A DNA stretch of 64,000 bases from Methanobacteriota archaeon (GCA_023396065.1 JAEWXF010000014.1:1-64000); one strand, 5' to 3'. Positions 23,835 through 32,197 are shown, counted from the stretch's first letter. The notes: a model not told the origin generated them from the sequence alone. Numbers and translations are program-made.

Positions 23835-24244
23835 AATTTTTTCCTCTGAATAATTTTGTTCATTGGCTAGAACACGTTTCTTTCACTGAAAAACACTGAT
23901 GGTTGCTAATAGAAATTACTGGATTGGTCAGTGATTCGGGTTACTTTGGCACGTCCCCTCTCGGGACATTGAAATGTATCTTTGTGTCGGAATATAAGTA
24001 TTCTCTTTGCAAAGAGAATACGTGAGAAAATTCATAATCTGGCCAGACTGAGCGTAATTTCGAAATATTGAAATGCAAATGCCAAATTTTTTTTTACACC
24101 CCGGACATGTATGAAAAATAATATATTCCGTATCATAGAGTGGAGTGTGGATGCGTAAAAATAATAACAACATGTGCGCTCTGAAAAAACAGGACCAAGA
24201 AACGCGCATGGAAGATGTGAAAAAATGAAAACAGGAAAATAAGG
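23835..24244. other. Intergenic leader and promoter region of mcr
   Basis: 410 bases between mcrB and the DUF3821-like gene. It holds the mcr leader and promoter (23835-24021). The remainder is AT-rich sequence with a T/A tract at 24088-24096 and no credible reading frame. A 115-codon minus-strand frame (23928-24275) runs through the promoter and is rejected. Confidence 0.6.
23991..24021 (-). promoter_or_regulatory. mcr promoter: TATA box abutting a perfect 24-bp palindrome
   Basis: On the minus strand CTTATATT (complement of 23991-23998) is a good TATA box. Immediately upstream, positions 23998-24021 are a perfect 24-base palindrome, GTATTCTCTTTG followed by its exact complement CAAAGAGAATAC. 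It overlaps the place where the BRE and TFB would bind. This is the expected position of an operator for a repressor or activator of mcr. The predicted TSS near 23968 leaves a leader of about 130 nt, which includes a GTCCC/GGGAC stem at 23953-23967. Confidence 0.65.
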
Positions 24245-25171
24245 TTATTTCCGGCCAAAGAATACTGATACACAAAGGGCCAGAAGAACACCTATGAGGG
24301 GAACCGGAGATGCAGTCGGGGTCGGAGAACCGGTTGTTTTCTCACTAGTAGGAATATCAGTGGCAGGCATACCAGTTGTAGGTACCGTCACGGAACTCGT
24401 CGGAAGGACAGTCTGGACAGACGTAGTTGGAACACTGGTCGGAACTTCAGTAGGATTAGTGGTAATCGTCAGACCCGGATTTGTCACAGACCCGTAATCC
24501 ATCGTGATAGTATTGGATTCTTTGGCAAAATTATGGAAGGACTCAGGAGTATTCCATTTCGCATAAATCGTCCATACTCCCCTGCCCAGATCTTTGGGAA
24601 TAAAAAACTGGCTGGTTATCACCTGGGCACCGGTAAGAGGGATAGCGGCAAAACTGTTGTCACTGACAAAAGTGGTCTCTGATCCATCCTGATTCCGGAA
24701 GATAATATCAACGGTTGCAAAAGGACGGTAGTTCGGACCCACATCAGACGACACAATCTTCACATTATATGCCTCAGTATCAAGGAATCCGTACTGCTGT
24801 ACGGAAGACACCTTATCTTTGGCAAGGACGATGTCAATGGACAACTCCGGATACAAAACCCGGATATATCCCAGATCCTGCGTTCCATCCCAGGCATACC
24901 AGGTCCCGGTCTCACTCCCAAACTGGGATGCCAGAAACTCAAAGTTATCCGGATTCGGAACCGCAACAGAGTCCAGAACACTGTTGTGATTCGAGTTATA
25001 CATTCGCAGCTCAGTAATATTTTCCAGAGCACCGGTAAACCTGACACCATTTTCATAGACAAAAGCCGTATCCCCCGAAGAAATATCCCGGGCCGCAGCA
25101 GGCAGAGCAATCAGGCTGATAGCCAGAACAACAACAAAGCCGACCGCCAAAACAGATCGTACGTGACGCAT
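24245..25171 (-). CDS. Secreted DUF3821-like surface protein with C-terminal anchor
   Basis: 308 residues. Signal peptide about 1-27 (VLAVGFVVVLAISLIALPAA). The mature start RDISSGDTAFVYENGVRFTG resembles the DUF3821 module of methanogen S-layer proteins, in which a secreted beta domain begins with I-x-x-G-D-x-x-F-x-x-E-x-G. It ends in a long Thr/Pro/Ser linker (about 225-285), which would be glycosylated and wall-spanning, and a short hydrophobic tail with FFGRK. The major S-layer protein at 56560 shares this architecture. Exact function unknown. Confidence 0.7.
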   Translation of the reverse strand: MRHVRSVLAVGFVVVLAISLIALPAAARDISSGDTAFVYENGVRFTGALENITELRMYNSNHNSVLDSVAVPNPDNFEFLASQFGSETGTWYAWDGTQDLGYIRVLYPELSIDIVLAKDKVSSVQQYGFLDTEAYNVKIVSSDVGPNYRPFATVDIIFRNQDGSETTFVSDNSFAAIPLTGAQVITSQFFIPKDLGRGVWTIYAKWNTPESFHNFAKESNTITMDYGSVTNPGLTITTNPTEVPTSVPTTSVQTVLPTSSVTVPTTGMPATDIPTSEKTTGSPTPTASPVPLIGVLLALCVSVFFGRK

Positions 25172-25320
25172 TCGTTCCCTCCAGATAGGTAAGTACCAGA
25201 AATTAGGTTCTCTATCTTTAGAATATTTTGGTAAGCTGCGAAAAATATCTCACTCACGCCGGGATCATACCCGGACACCCGCACGTATCTTTATGTCGGA
25301 ACAGCAATATGTATACTCAA

Positions 25321-25890
25321 ATGCCCCGGTTCGCAATCATCGGCCACAAAGCCGTAACAACCCCGGACTTCTCTCTGAATGACATGCCGGGAGGCGCAGG
25401 GAGAATGGACGTACTCTGCCGCTGTATCAACACCTCATTCTTTCTCAGTCATGATCTTCGCAGAAATGTGGAGTGTTACCTGATTCTGCGAGGTGGAGAT
25501 GAAGACATTACACTCCGGTTCTCCGGAGATACCATCCGGTCCCTCAACCCGGACGAACGCAGTGCGGGTGCACTGATCAAAAAAGGCCTCACCACTCCGG
25601 CAGAAGACCAGTTCAAAAAAGCTGCCGGCGGAATTGTAATCCGCAAAGGAGGGCTGGCAAAACTGCTCAGCGAATACCCGTTCGCCGTACTGGATGAAAA
25701 CGGAGAAGATATCCGCTCCCCAGAAACCCTCCCGGAAAACTACATCCTCAGCGACCACGTGAACTTCACGGAAGAAGAAACGGAGCTGCTCAACGATCTG
25801 CCCAGATACTCAGTAGGTCCCCGGGTCCTCCATGCAGATCACACCATCACGGTAATCCAGAACGAACTTGATCGGAGGGAGCAGCAATGA
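25321..25890 (+). CDS. trmY: tRNA (pseudouridine54-N1)-methyltransferase
   Basis: 189 residues. SPOUT-class methyltransferase that converts pseudouridine-54 of archaeal tRNA to N1-methylpseudouridine. Recognised by FAIIGHKAVTTPDFSLNDMPG, then GRMDVLCRCINTSFFLSHD, the RFSGDTIRSLNPDERSAG region and LGPxxLHADHxIT-type end (SVGPRVLHADHTITVIQNELDR). ATG 25321 gives the length of known homologues; ATG 25309 would add four residues. A TATA-like TATCTTTATG at 25286-25295 puts the TSS within a few bases of the start. Overlaps pus10 by four bases, and both enzymes act on adjacent T-loop positions. Confidence 0.9.
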   Translation: MPRFAIIGHKAVTTPDFSLNDMPGGAGRMDVLCRCINTSFFLSHDLRRNVECYLILRGGDEDITLRFSGDTIRSLNPDERSAGALIKKGLTTPAEDQFKKAAGGIVIRKGGLAKLLSEYPFAVLDENGEDIRSPETLPENYILSDHVNFTEEETELLNDLPRYSVGPRVLHADHTITVIQNELDRREQQ

Positions 25891-27125
25891 ATATTCTGGA
25901 GCAGGTTCATGAAATTCTGGAGTGCGGCACTATCTGTGACCACTGTCTCGGAAGACTTTTCGCAAAACGCTCATTTGGCCTTACCAATGCAGAACGCGGT
26001 CATGCCCTGAGAGTAGCCCACGCACTGGCGTACAACATCCCCTTTGTCCCCTACGAAAAAGACTGCTGGATCTGTAATGATCTGTTCGACACCATCCCGG
26101 AATGGGCAGAAAAAGTAGCAGTTGCTCTCAAGGATCTGGAATACACAACATTTGTGATCGGTACACGTGTCCCGCCCATGATGGCAGAATCCGAAGAGAT
26201 GATCTGGTCGGATTTCTCTCTGGAAAATCCGGAGCCACTGAAATCCGAAATGAATCGGGAGGTGGGGAAGGCAGTATCAGCCCTCACCGGGAAAAAAGGA
26301 GATCCCAAAAACCCGGAGATAACAGCAGTTCTCAATATTGCAGATGACTGTGTAGAACTCCAGATCGCCTCCGTCTACTTCTACGGGCGCTATCTCAAAT
26401 ATGAACGCGGAATTCCCCAGACCCACTGGGACTGCCGCGCATGCAAGGGAAAAGGCTGCGAAAAATGTAACTTCACCGGAAAACAGTACCCCACCTCCGT
26501 GGAAGAACTGATCGCCGAAGCCCCGAAACAGATGTTCGCCGCAGACACCGGAGTCCTGCATGGTTCCGGAAGAGAGGACATCGACGCGCTGATGATCGGA
26601 ACCGGCAGACCATTTGTCATGGAGATGGTAAATCCCCGGAAACGCAGCGTTAATATAAAGGAGCTGGAGGCAGCAATCAACGAATCGGCAGGACCCCGCG
26701 TACAGGTAAAGCTGGAATGCTGGTCCGACAAAAAAACGGTGGAAATCCTTAAATCACACAAGGGGCATAAAACATACAGGATTCTGGTCGATATAGACGA
26801 CAGTATCTCTCTTGAAACAGTCCAAAATGCTGTATCAAAGCTAAAAGGTGCTTTGATTCACCAGCGCACGCCTCAACGTGTCGCTCACCGCAGAGCGGAT
26901 CTTGTCAGAGAAAGACGGGTCGTTGATATCGAGTGTCTCGGAATAGAAGATTCTCTCTACCGCATTGAGGTTGTGGGAGAGGGAGGCCTCTATATCAAAG
27001 AACTCGTATCAGGAGATGGGGGTCGGACGACACCCAGTCTCGCTGAAATCCTCGCCGTCCCCGCCAAAGTGATCGCATTAGATGTGGTGCAGGTCGACGG
27101 AATTACCAATAATGGAGATGAGTAA
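25887..27125 (+). CDS. pus10: tRNA pseudouridine synthase Pus10
   Basis: 412 residues. Pus10 makes pseudouridine 54 and 55 in archaeal tRNA. The N-terminal zinc/THUMP-containing part has CDHCLGRLF and CWICNDLF cysteine pairs, and a second cluster CRACKGKGCEKC lies near residue 180. The catalytic domain begins at GREDIDALMIGTGRPFVMEM with the catalytic Asp. The C-terminal YIKELVSGDGGRTTPSLAEI is typical. Coupled to trmY through ATGA, consistent with successive modification (pseudouridine 54 then N1-methylation). Confidence 0.93.
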   Translation: MNILEQVHEILECGTICDHCLGRLFAKRSFGLTNAERGHALRVAHALAYNIPFVPYEKDCWICNDLFDTIPEWAEKVAVALKDLEYTTFVIGTRVPPMMAESEEMIWSDFSLENPEPLKSEMNREVGKAVSALTGKKGDPKNPEITAVLNIADDCVELQIASVYFYGRYLKYERGIPQTHWDCRACKGKGCEKCNFTGKQYPTSVEELIAEAPKQMFAADTGVLHGSGREDIDALMIGTGRPFVMEMVNPRKRSVNIKELEAAINESAGPRVQVKLECWSDKKTVEILKSHKGHKTYRILVDIDDSISLETVQNAVSKLKGALIHQRTPQRVAHRRADLVRERRVVDIECLGIEDSLYRIEVVGEGGLYIKELVSGDGGRTTPSLAEILAVPAKVIALDVVQVDGITNNGDE

Positions 27126-27127
27126 AA

Positions 27128-27421
27128 ATGGCAAAGCACAATGGTATTAAGAAACGGACACGGTATAAGCTGCAGAAGGGCCTTCGCGAGCGGGGAATGC
27201 CGAATGTAACCTCGGTTATCCAGCACTTCGATGAGGGACAGAAAGTTCACATTGTCATTGAGCCAAGTGTACAGAAGGGTATGCCGCACCCGCGTTTCCA
27301 CGGAAAGACCGGAACAATCCTCGGTCAGCGTGGACGTGCATGGATGCTTGAGATTAAAGACGGAAATGCAACCAAGGTTGTCATCTCCCGCCCGCAGCAC
27401 CTCAAAGCGCAGAAATATTAA
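27128..27421 (+). CDS. rpl21e: Ribosomal protein L21e
   Basis: 97 residues, archaeal/eukaryotic-type large-subunit protein. The N-terminal GIKKRTRYKLQKGLRERG and the internal HPRFHGKTGTILGQRGRAW are diagnostic. It heads the conserved archaeal string L21e-rpoF-DUF655-rsmA and begins 2 bases after the pus10 stop. Confidence 0.95.
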   Translation: MAKHNGIKKRTRYKLQKGLRERGMPNVTSVIQHFDEGQKVHIVIEPSVQKGMPHPRFHGKTGTILGQRGRAWMLEIKDGNATKVVISRPQHLKAQKY

Positions 27422-27462
27422 CCCCCAATACTAATTTTACATTATTTCAGGAAGGTACAGGC

Positions 27463-27834
27463 ATGAAAGTGAAAAAAATTATCAGTGAAGAGATGATGTC
27501 GCTTCCGGAACTCCGTAAGGTATTGATTTCCATCAGAGATCAGCGTACCGGGGGAGACAGTGAGACGGAGACGTCTGCACGGACGATGTCCTACGAACTG
27601 CGCAAGAGTATCGATCATGCCGACAGTCTCGGAAAATGCACACAGGAAACCGCACAGAAAATTGTGGACGAGCTGAACGGCCTGGAAAAGATGAAACCGG
27701 AGATTGCCTACCGGATCGTCAACATCATGCCGCAGAGCCGCGATGAAATCCGGGCGATTTATGCAAAAGAACGATTCACTCTTCTCACGGAAGATATGGA
27801 TCAGATTCTTGATATCCTTCGTGCATACGAGTGA
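27463..27834 (+). CDS. rpoF: DNA-directed RNA polymerase subunit F (Rpb4-like)
   Basis: 123 residues. RpoF with RpoE forms the stalk of archaeal RNA polymerase. All-helical; EEMMSLPELRKVLISIRDQR at the N-terminus and an HRDC-like C-terminal half (AYRIVNIMPQSRDEIRAIY ... DMDQILDIL) fit the family. Position after L21e is conserved in archaea. AGGAAGGTACAGG lies upstream of the start. Confidence 0.9.
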   Translation: MKVKKIISEEMMSLPELRKVLISIRDQRTGGDSETETSARTMSYELRKSIDHADSLGKCTQETAQKIVDELNGLEKMKPEIAYRIVNIMPQSRDEIRAIYAKERFTLLTEDMDQILDILRAYE

Positions 27835-27843
27835 GGTGAGCAT

Positions 27844-28422
27844 ATGCCTCCAAAAACCGAGAGACCCGATAAGAAAGAAGTCGAAGCTATCGTACTTGAT
27901 TTTCTGCAGTGGGGCTACGCAACAGATAAACGGCCGCTGAACCAGCGGGAACCGATAATTCTTGCCGTGGGCACAGATCAGTTCAAACTCTTGGAACTGA
28001 TCCCAAAACGTGACTATGCCATCAATCTGCATGATACCGTCTACATTGGAGACGGTGAGCGCAAGCTGATCGAACGGGTAAAACGCCGTATCTCCTATAA
28101 TGACCTGACCAATACCGCGAAAGGGGAACTGGAACCGGTCGTTGCCAAGATCATTGCGGAAAGTGAACCGAGATTTGTCAAGTTTTACAACGAAGCGGTT
28201 CCGATCAGCCTGAAGCAGCATATGCTAAATCTTCTACCCGGGTTCGGGAAAAAAACCCTGACCGATACTTTGATCGCACGGGAGAAAAAACCCTTTGAGA
28301 GTTTTGATGATATGCGTGCACGGGTAAAGACCCTGCAGAAACCGGAGAAATTCATCCTTGAGCGGATTATGCTTGAGCTGGAAAATCCCGAGGAAAAATA
28401 TCATCTCTTCACTTCAAAATGA
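27844..28422 (+). CDS. DUF655 family RNA-binding protein
   Basis: 192 residues. The N-terminal OB-like part (IVLDFLQWGYATDKRPLNQR) and a C-terminal helix-hairpin-helix (LNLLPGFGKKTLTDTLIARE) match DUF655 (COG1491), a family found between rpoF and rsmA in most Euryarchaeota. Nucleic-acid binding is inferred from the folds; a precise role is not established. ATGA overlap with rsmA. Confidence 0.88.
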   Translation: MPPKTERPDKKEVEAIVLDFLQWGYATDKRPLNQREPIILAVGTDQFKLLELIPKRDYAINLHDTVYIGDGERKLIERVKRRISYNDLTNTAKGELEPVVAKIIAESEPRFVKFYNEAVPISLKQHMLNLLPGFGKKTLTDTLIAREKKPFESFDDMRARVKTLQKPEKFILERIMLELENPEEKYHLFTSK

Positions 28423-29198
28423 AGGCTCCAAAAGACCAACATTTTTTAATCGATGCGTCAGCAGTAAAGCTGATTGTAGATACAGTTCCCGTCTCCGGAA
28501 GAAAAGTACTGGAGATCGGACCCGGAGGCGGTGTGTTAACCGAGGCGCTTCTGGCACGCGGTGCAGTGGTATCTGCGGTTGAGCTGGACGGAACGCTGAT
28601 CCCCAATCTGGAACGCCGGTTTGCTTCCCAGCTTGCCTCCGGACAACTGACGATTATCCGGGGCGACGCGTCAAAAGTTCCGCTCCCGGCATTTGATCTG
28701 GTTGTTGCAAACCTGCCGTACTCAATATCATCAAAGATAACCTTCCGTCTTCTGGAGATAGGCTTTGAGTCGGCAGTTCTGATGTACCAGCTTGAGTTTG
28801 GAAAGCGTATGATTGCACCGCCCGGAGACGGGGAGTACGGCAGACTCTCGGTAATGACCCAGACCTACGCAGACGTGGAGATGATTCTGGAACTCCCGCC
28901 GAATGCATTTTCGCCGCCGCCGGACGTCTGGTCAATTGTAGTAAAAATCACGCCGCATGAACCAGTGATTGCGGTGAACAACCGCGGGGTTCATGCAGTA
29001 CTCGTCCGGGAACTGTTTTCCCACCGGAGAAAAACCATCCGGAACGGAATTCGCGGTATGAAAAGTATCTATGGAGAGAGTGCAATCTCTGCATTCATTG
29101 CGTCAATTCCGGAAGATATGCTGAATAAACGTCCGGAGATGTTGTCGGTAGAGGAGTTTATCCGGCTCGCAAACCAGCTTACCGTACGTCTTCCATGA
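28419..29198 (+). CDS. rsmA: 16S rRNA dimethyladenosine transferase
   Basis: 259 residues. KsgA/Dim1 dimethylates the two adenosines in the 3'-terminal hairpin of 16S rRNA. Motifs: QHFLID near the start, SAM site VLEIGPGGGVLTEAL, acidic motif VSAVELD and catalytic motif NLPYSISS (about residue 90-97), then FSPPPDVWSIVVKI. Slightly short for the family, as usual in archaea. Overlaps both neighbours by four bases. Confidence 0.95.
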   Translation: MKAPKDQHFLIDASAVKLIVDTVPVSGRKVLEIGPGGGVLTEALLARGAVVSAVELDGTLIPNLERRFASQLASGQLTIIRGDASKVPLPAFDLVVANLPYSISSKITFRLLEIGFESAVLMYQLEFGKRMIAPPGDGEYGRLSVMTQTYADVEMILELPPNAFSPPPDVWSIVVKITPHEPVIAVNNRGVHAVLVRELFSHRRKTIRNGIRGMKSIYGESAISAFIASIPEDMLNKRPEMLSVEEFIRLANQLTVRLP

Positions 29199-29821
29199 AG
29201 ATCATCGATACATCCCAGATCTATTTTCCGGCAGAAGACACCTTTCTCTTAAAGCAGGCCGCTCTCCGGGAGGTCAGACCGTCAGACCTGGTCCTAGAAG
29301 TGGGAACCGGATCCGGAGAGGTCGCAAAAGCAGTGATGACCGTTGCCCCGCAAACCATTGCAACGGAGATCAATCCCTACGCCGCAGCATATGCTGCGGA
29401 ACAAGGGGTGAACGTTGTCCGGGGAAATCTTCTTGACCCGGTCTCCGGGACATTCGACCTGATTCTTTTTAACGCTCCCTATTTACCAACCAGACCCGAC
29501 GAGCGAATCGAAGACTGGCTTGAGTTTGCACTGGACGGGGGAGAGACCGGCCGCAAAATAATATCATGGTTTTTACCGGCAGCGGCAGAACATCTGAGTC
29601 CCTTCGGCCGGATACTTCTGCTGATCTCATCGGAAACAGGGCTTGCAGAAACTCTGGAACTTCTGAAACCGCTCAAACTGATCGGGCTGGTGGCAGTCAG
29701 CCAGAAGATGGATGACGGGGAAACACTCTACGTACTCCGTATCTCCCGGGACCTCTGCAGTATGGAATGTATACCGGAATCAGAGAAGATAAATGATCTC
29801 AGCAGCAATATGAATGTATGA
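29195..29821 (+). CDS. HemK2/MTQ2-type methyltransferase
   Basis: 208 residues. SAM-dependent class I fold with VLEVGTGSGEVAKAVM and the catalytic-type loop LILFNAPYLPT. In the family the loop is normally NPPY; here the second position is Ala. Archaeal homologues of HemK2 pair with Trm112 to methylate glutamine of release factor aRF1 and possibly other targets. No Trm112 gene is adjacent. Overlaps rsmA by four bases, and its stop overlaps the HMA gene. Confidence 0.8.
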   Translation: MKIIDTSQIYFPAEDTFLLKQAALREVRPSDLVLEVGTGSGEVAKAVMTVAPQTIATEINPYAAAYAAEQGVNVVRGNLLDPVSGTFDLILFNAPYLPTRPDERIEDWLEFALDGGETGRKIISWFLPAAAEHLSPFGRILLLISSETGLAETLELLKPLKLIGLVAVSQKMDDGETLYVLRISRDLCSMECIPESEKINDLSSNMNV

Positions 29822-30051
29822 CAACAGAGAAGATGATCTTCGGTGTTACCGGTATGCACTGCGGCGGCTGTTCCGGACATCTGGCCACGATGCTTTCCGA
29901 ACTGCCGGGAGTCTCTGACGTGTCCGTGGATCACGTTGCGGGGACCGCATCCCTGACCGTGGATACCGCACAGACAACCTTTGAAGATATCACCGAATGT
30001 GTACTGGATGCAGGATTTGAAGTAGCACCGAATACACGGAAACAGCAGTAA
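29818..30051 (+). CDS. Small heavy-metal-associated (HMA) protein, CopZ-like
   Basis: 77 residues forming a single HMA fold with GMHCGGCSGHL near residue 12-22, the metal-binding CxxC, and the usual beta-alpha-beta periodicity (LPGVSDVSVDHVAGTASLTV). Stand-alone HMA proteins act as cytoplasmic Cu+ chaperones for CopA-type ATPases. It is out of context here, at the end of a translation/rRNA methylation operon and 21 kb from copA. Confidence 0.85.
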   Translation: MTTEKMIFGVTGMHCGGCSGHLATMLSELPGVSDVSVDHVAGTASLTVDTAQTTFEDITECVLDAGFEVAPNTRKQQ

Positions 30052-30053
30052 CG

Positions 30054-30398
30054 ATGGCACGGACACTGAGTGAGCATGATATAACCCTGCTCCTGAAACT
30101 GGCTCCGGAATGCACCACACTGATCTGTACAGGATCCGAGAATGCATACCGGTCCATCCTGCCGCCGGTCGCAAATCATTATGCAAAAGATGCTGATGAT
30201 TTTGCCGCACGGCTGAACCGACTGACTGAGGGAGAGTTTGTCGAGATTGTCGACCTCATCCGGGAAGGAAAAGAGGGAATCAGCTGTATGCCGGCGGAGT
30301 TTGCAGAAGTCCTGATTGAACAGGCACTCCGAAGAGTCGGGCCGGACGCAGGAAACGAACTGTACGCACTCTACGAATCAGGCAGTGACTGTCTATAA
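30054..30398 (+). CDS. Conserved-looking hypothetical protein
   Basis: 114 residues, mostly helical, no signal peptide. Only 2 bases separate it from the HMA gene, so it belongs to the same operon. Segments FAARLNRLTEGEFVEIVDLI and ISCMPAEFAEVLIEQ suggest a small helical regulatory or scaffold protein. I do not recognise the family and assign no function. Confidence 0.55.
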   Translation: MARTLSEHDITLLLKLAPECTTLICTGSENAYRSILPPVANHYAKDADDFAARLNRLTEGEFVEIVDLIREGKEGISCMPAEFAEVLIEQALRRVGPDAGNELYALYESGSDCL

Positions 30399-30411
30399 AA
30401 TAGATGATTTA

Positions 30412-30951
30412 TTATTCCTTCTTTTTTGCAAGAATCTGGGAGATCGCGGCATCCACCACCGCAAACAGAGATGCCTGATCAAATGTTTCTGAACTAATAA
30501 CCAGATCATACGGGGAAATATCCCCGATTTCAATCTCATAATACTGCATATACCGCTCTGCCTCACAGGCCTCACGCTCCAGTGTCGCAACATATGCCTC
30601 ATCAACAGATATATTTTCGCGTACTGCAATACGCTCAGCACGACATTCCGGGGATGCTGAGAGCAGTATTTTCAGATCAGCATTTTCCACCATCCAGCCG
30701 GCGAGACGTCCTTCCAGAATGATGTTATCAGAGGATTCACCGATTTCTTTCTGCCGGGCATCAATGTCCAGATCAATTTTGGGATCTTCTTTTGCGCGTT
30801 CTCCGAACGTTGCAAGATCCACTCCACTTTCTTTGGCAAAACTGCGGAATACTTCCCCGGCAGAAAGATACCGGTACTGATACTTTTCCGCAAGTGCACG
30901 ACCGAGCGTTGTTGTTCCGGTACCAGGAGAACCACTGATCGTAATTCTCAT
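30412..30951 (-). CDS. cmk: Cytidylate kinase (archaeal type)
   Basis: 179 residues. Phosphorylates CMP/dCMP with ATP. P-loop GSPGTGTTTLGRAL at residues 7-20, SAGEVFRSFAKESG in the substrate region, LEGRLAGWM and RIAVREN lid arginines. Start ATG 30951 precedes the P-loop by the usual few residues; the frame upstream overlaps the EMC3-like gene and is not needed. Normal location in archaea is close to the secY-adkA end of the spc operon, as here. Confidence 0.9.
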   Translation of the reverse strand: MRITISGSPGTGTTTLGRALAEKYQYRYLSAGEVFRSFAKESGVDLATFGERAKEDPKIDLDIDARQKEIGESSDNIILEGRLAGWMVENADLKILLSASPECRAERIAVRENISVDEAYVATLEREACEAERYMQYYEIEIGDISPYDLVISSETFDQASLFAVVDAAISQILAKKKE

Positions 30952-30956
30952 ACGAT

Positions 30957-31586
30957 TCAGAGACCTCCTATGTTGAGTGCTTTTCTGATGACCTGGCTCA
31001 CCGTTATGGAGCAGAGCATATACCAGAGAATCCACAGCGGGAAGAATCCAAGAAAGACCTCAAAGTATGAGGACAGACCGGCAAAGGGCAGTACAATTGC
31101 ATTGGAGAGATTGGCATTCGCCATCACCAGATCAGCTTCTTTCGGGATGTGTTCAATCAGCCAGAAGAAGATCGGAACGGTAAGAACAAGGATGTACGCC
31201 ATCGGTTTAAACTGCTGCTGACTCATCTCCATCTGCTCAGCCATCATCGCCTGCTGACGCGCCTGCATTTTTTTGATTGCCTTTTCATCACCAGAGAGTT
31301 GGGCTTCCCGGAACTTTGCATTAAATTCCTTGAACTTGTCCTGATTTTCCCGCATTCTTTCGTAATCGATGGTGTACTTCTGAATCAGGGAAGAATACAG
31401 ACCGGTCAGTGTTGCAAGAATCAGAACGAGGGCAAAGAACGGCAGCCCCAATGCAGCAAACGGGCCGATGACAATGTCAACAACACCGGAGATTACTGCA
31501 CGCGCCTCCGGCCATCCGTAGAGAAGCATCATGCCGAAGACGACGGCCAGAGCGATGTACATTCCGTACTTCTTTCCGATTTCCAT
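30957..31586 (-). CDS. DUF106/EMC3-like membrane insertase (YidC/Oxa1 superfamily)
   Basis: 209 residues, three or more membrane helices with a charged coiled-coil hairpin between the first ones (YERMRENQDKFKEFNAKFRE, then GDEKAIKKMQARQQAMM). This topology marks the archaeal DUF106 group, relatives of YidC, Oxa1 and EMC3, that help insert membrane proteins. Its location between adkA and cmk next to the SecY operon is the conserved archaeal arrangement and agrees with the function. Confidence 0.85.
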   Translation of the reverse strand: MEIGKKYGMYIALAVVFGMMLLYGWPEARAVISGVVDIVIGPFAALGLPFFALVLILATLTGLYSSLIQKYTIDYERMRENQDKFKEFNAKFREAQLSGDEKAIKKMQARQQAMMAEQMEMSQQQFKPMAYILVLTVPIFFWLIEHIPKEADLVMANANLSNAIVLPFAGLSSYFEVFLGFFPLWILWYMLCSITVSQVIRKALNIGGL

Positions 31587-31591
31587 TAGGG

Positions 31592-32164
31592 TTACCTCAG
31601 GGTTGCGGTGAGTTCCTCAACGGATTTGTCAAGGAGGAAGTCTGCATTGGTGATGATCTTTACCGTACATCCGGTAAGCATTGCGTACGACGCGGCAAAG
31701 GCACGGTTCATTTCCTGATGCTCGGCAATAGCTTTTGCACCCTCCATGTCACGGACACGACTCTCGTCAGAGAGTCTGCGGAGAAGAATCTGATCATTGT
31801 CGGTTTCTACAAGAACGATGGTATCCGGCATGATTGCAGTGATAACCCATTCGGGAAGGCCGGCAAGGTAGCCGTTCGGCGTTTTCACAGATGCATGGGT
31901 GTCGACGATAACATTCCCGTCGATTGCTGCAATCTTTTCAGCCGCAAGTTTCTGTAGACGTTTTTGTACCGTACGGTCCAATTTTCTCATCTGATCTCGA
32001 TCCTGAACAAGACCCTCTGCAGACGCAACCTCAAACATAAAGCTGCCAAAGTTGATATTCTGATAGTTGATACCCTCTTCTGCGAGTTTTTCCATTGTTG
32101 TATTGATTACCGTGGTTTTTCCCACGCCCGGAACACCGGTAATGATGACTTTCTTGCCTGCCAT
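31592..32164 (-). CDS. adkA: Adenylate kinase (archaeal AdkA type)
   Basis: 190 residues. Interconverts AMP+ATP and 2 ADP. P-loop ITGVPGVGKTTVIN at residue 8-21; VIVDTHASVKTPNGYLAGLP and the RRLSDESRVRDMEGA region are typical of the archaeal trimeric AdkA family. Normally directly follows secY; here a two-gene insert and a separate promoter intervene. Confidence 0.93.
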   Translation of the reverse strand: MAGKKVIITGVPGVGKTTVINTTMEKLAEEGINYQNINFGSFMFEVASAEGLVQDRDQMRKLDRTVQKRLQKLAAEKIAAIDGNVIVDTHASVKTPNGYLAGLPEWVITAIMPDTIVLVETDNDQILLRRLSDESRVRDMEGAKAIAEHQEMNRAFAASYAMLTGCTVKIITNADFLLDKSVEELTATLR

Positions 32165-32197
32165 ACTCGTGATTCACCATATTGCCATTAAATAGGT

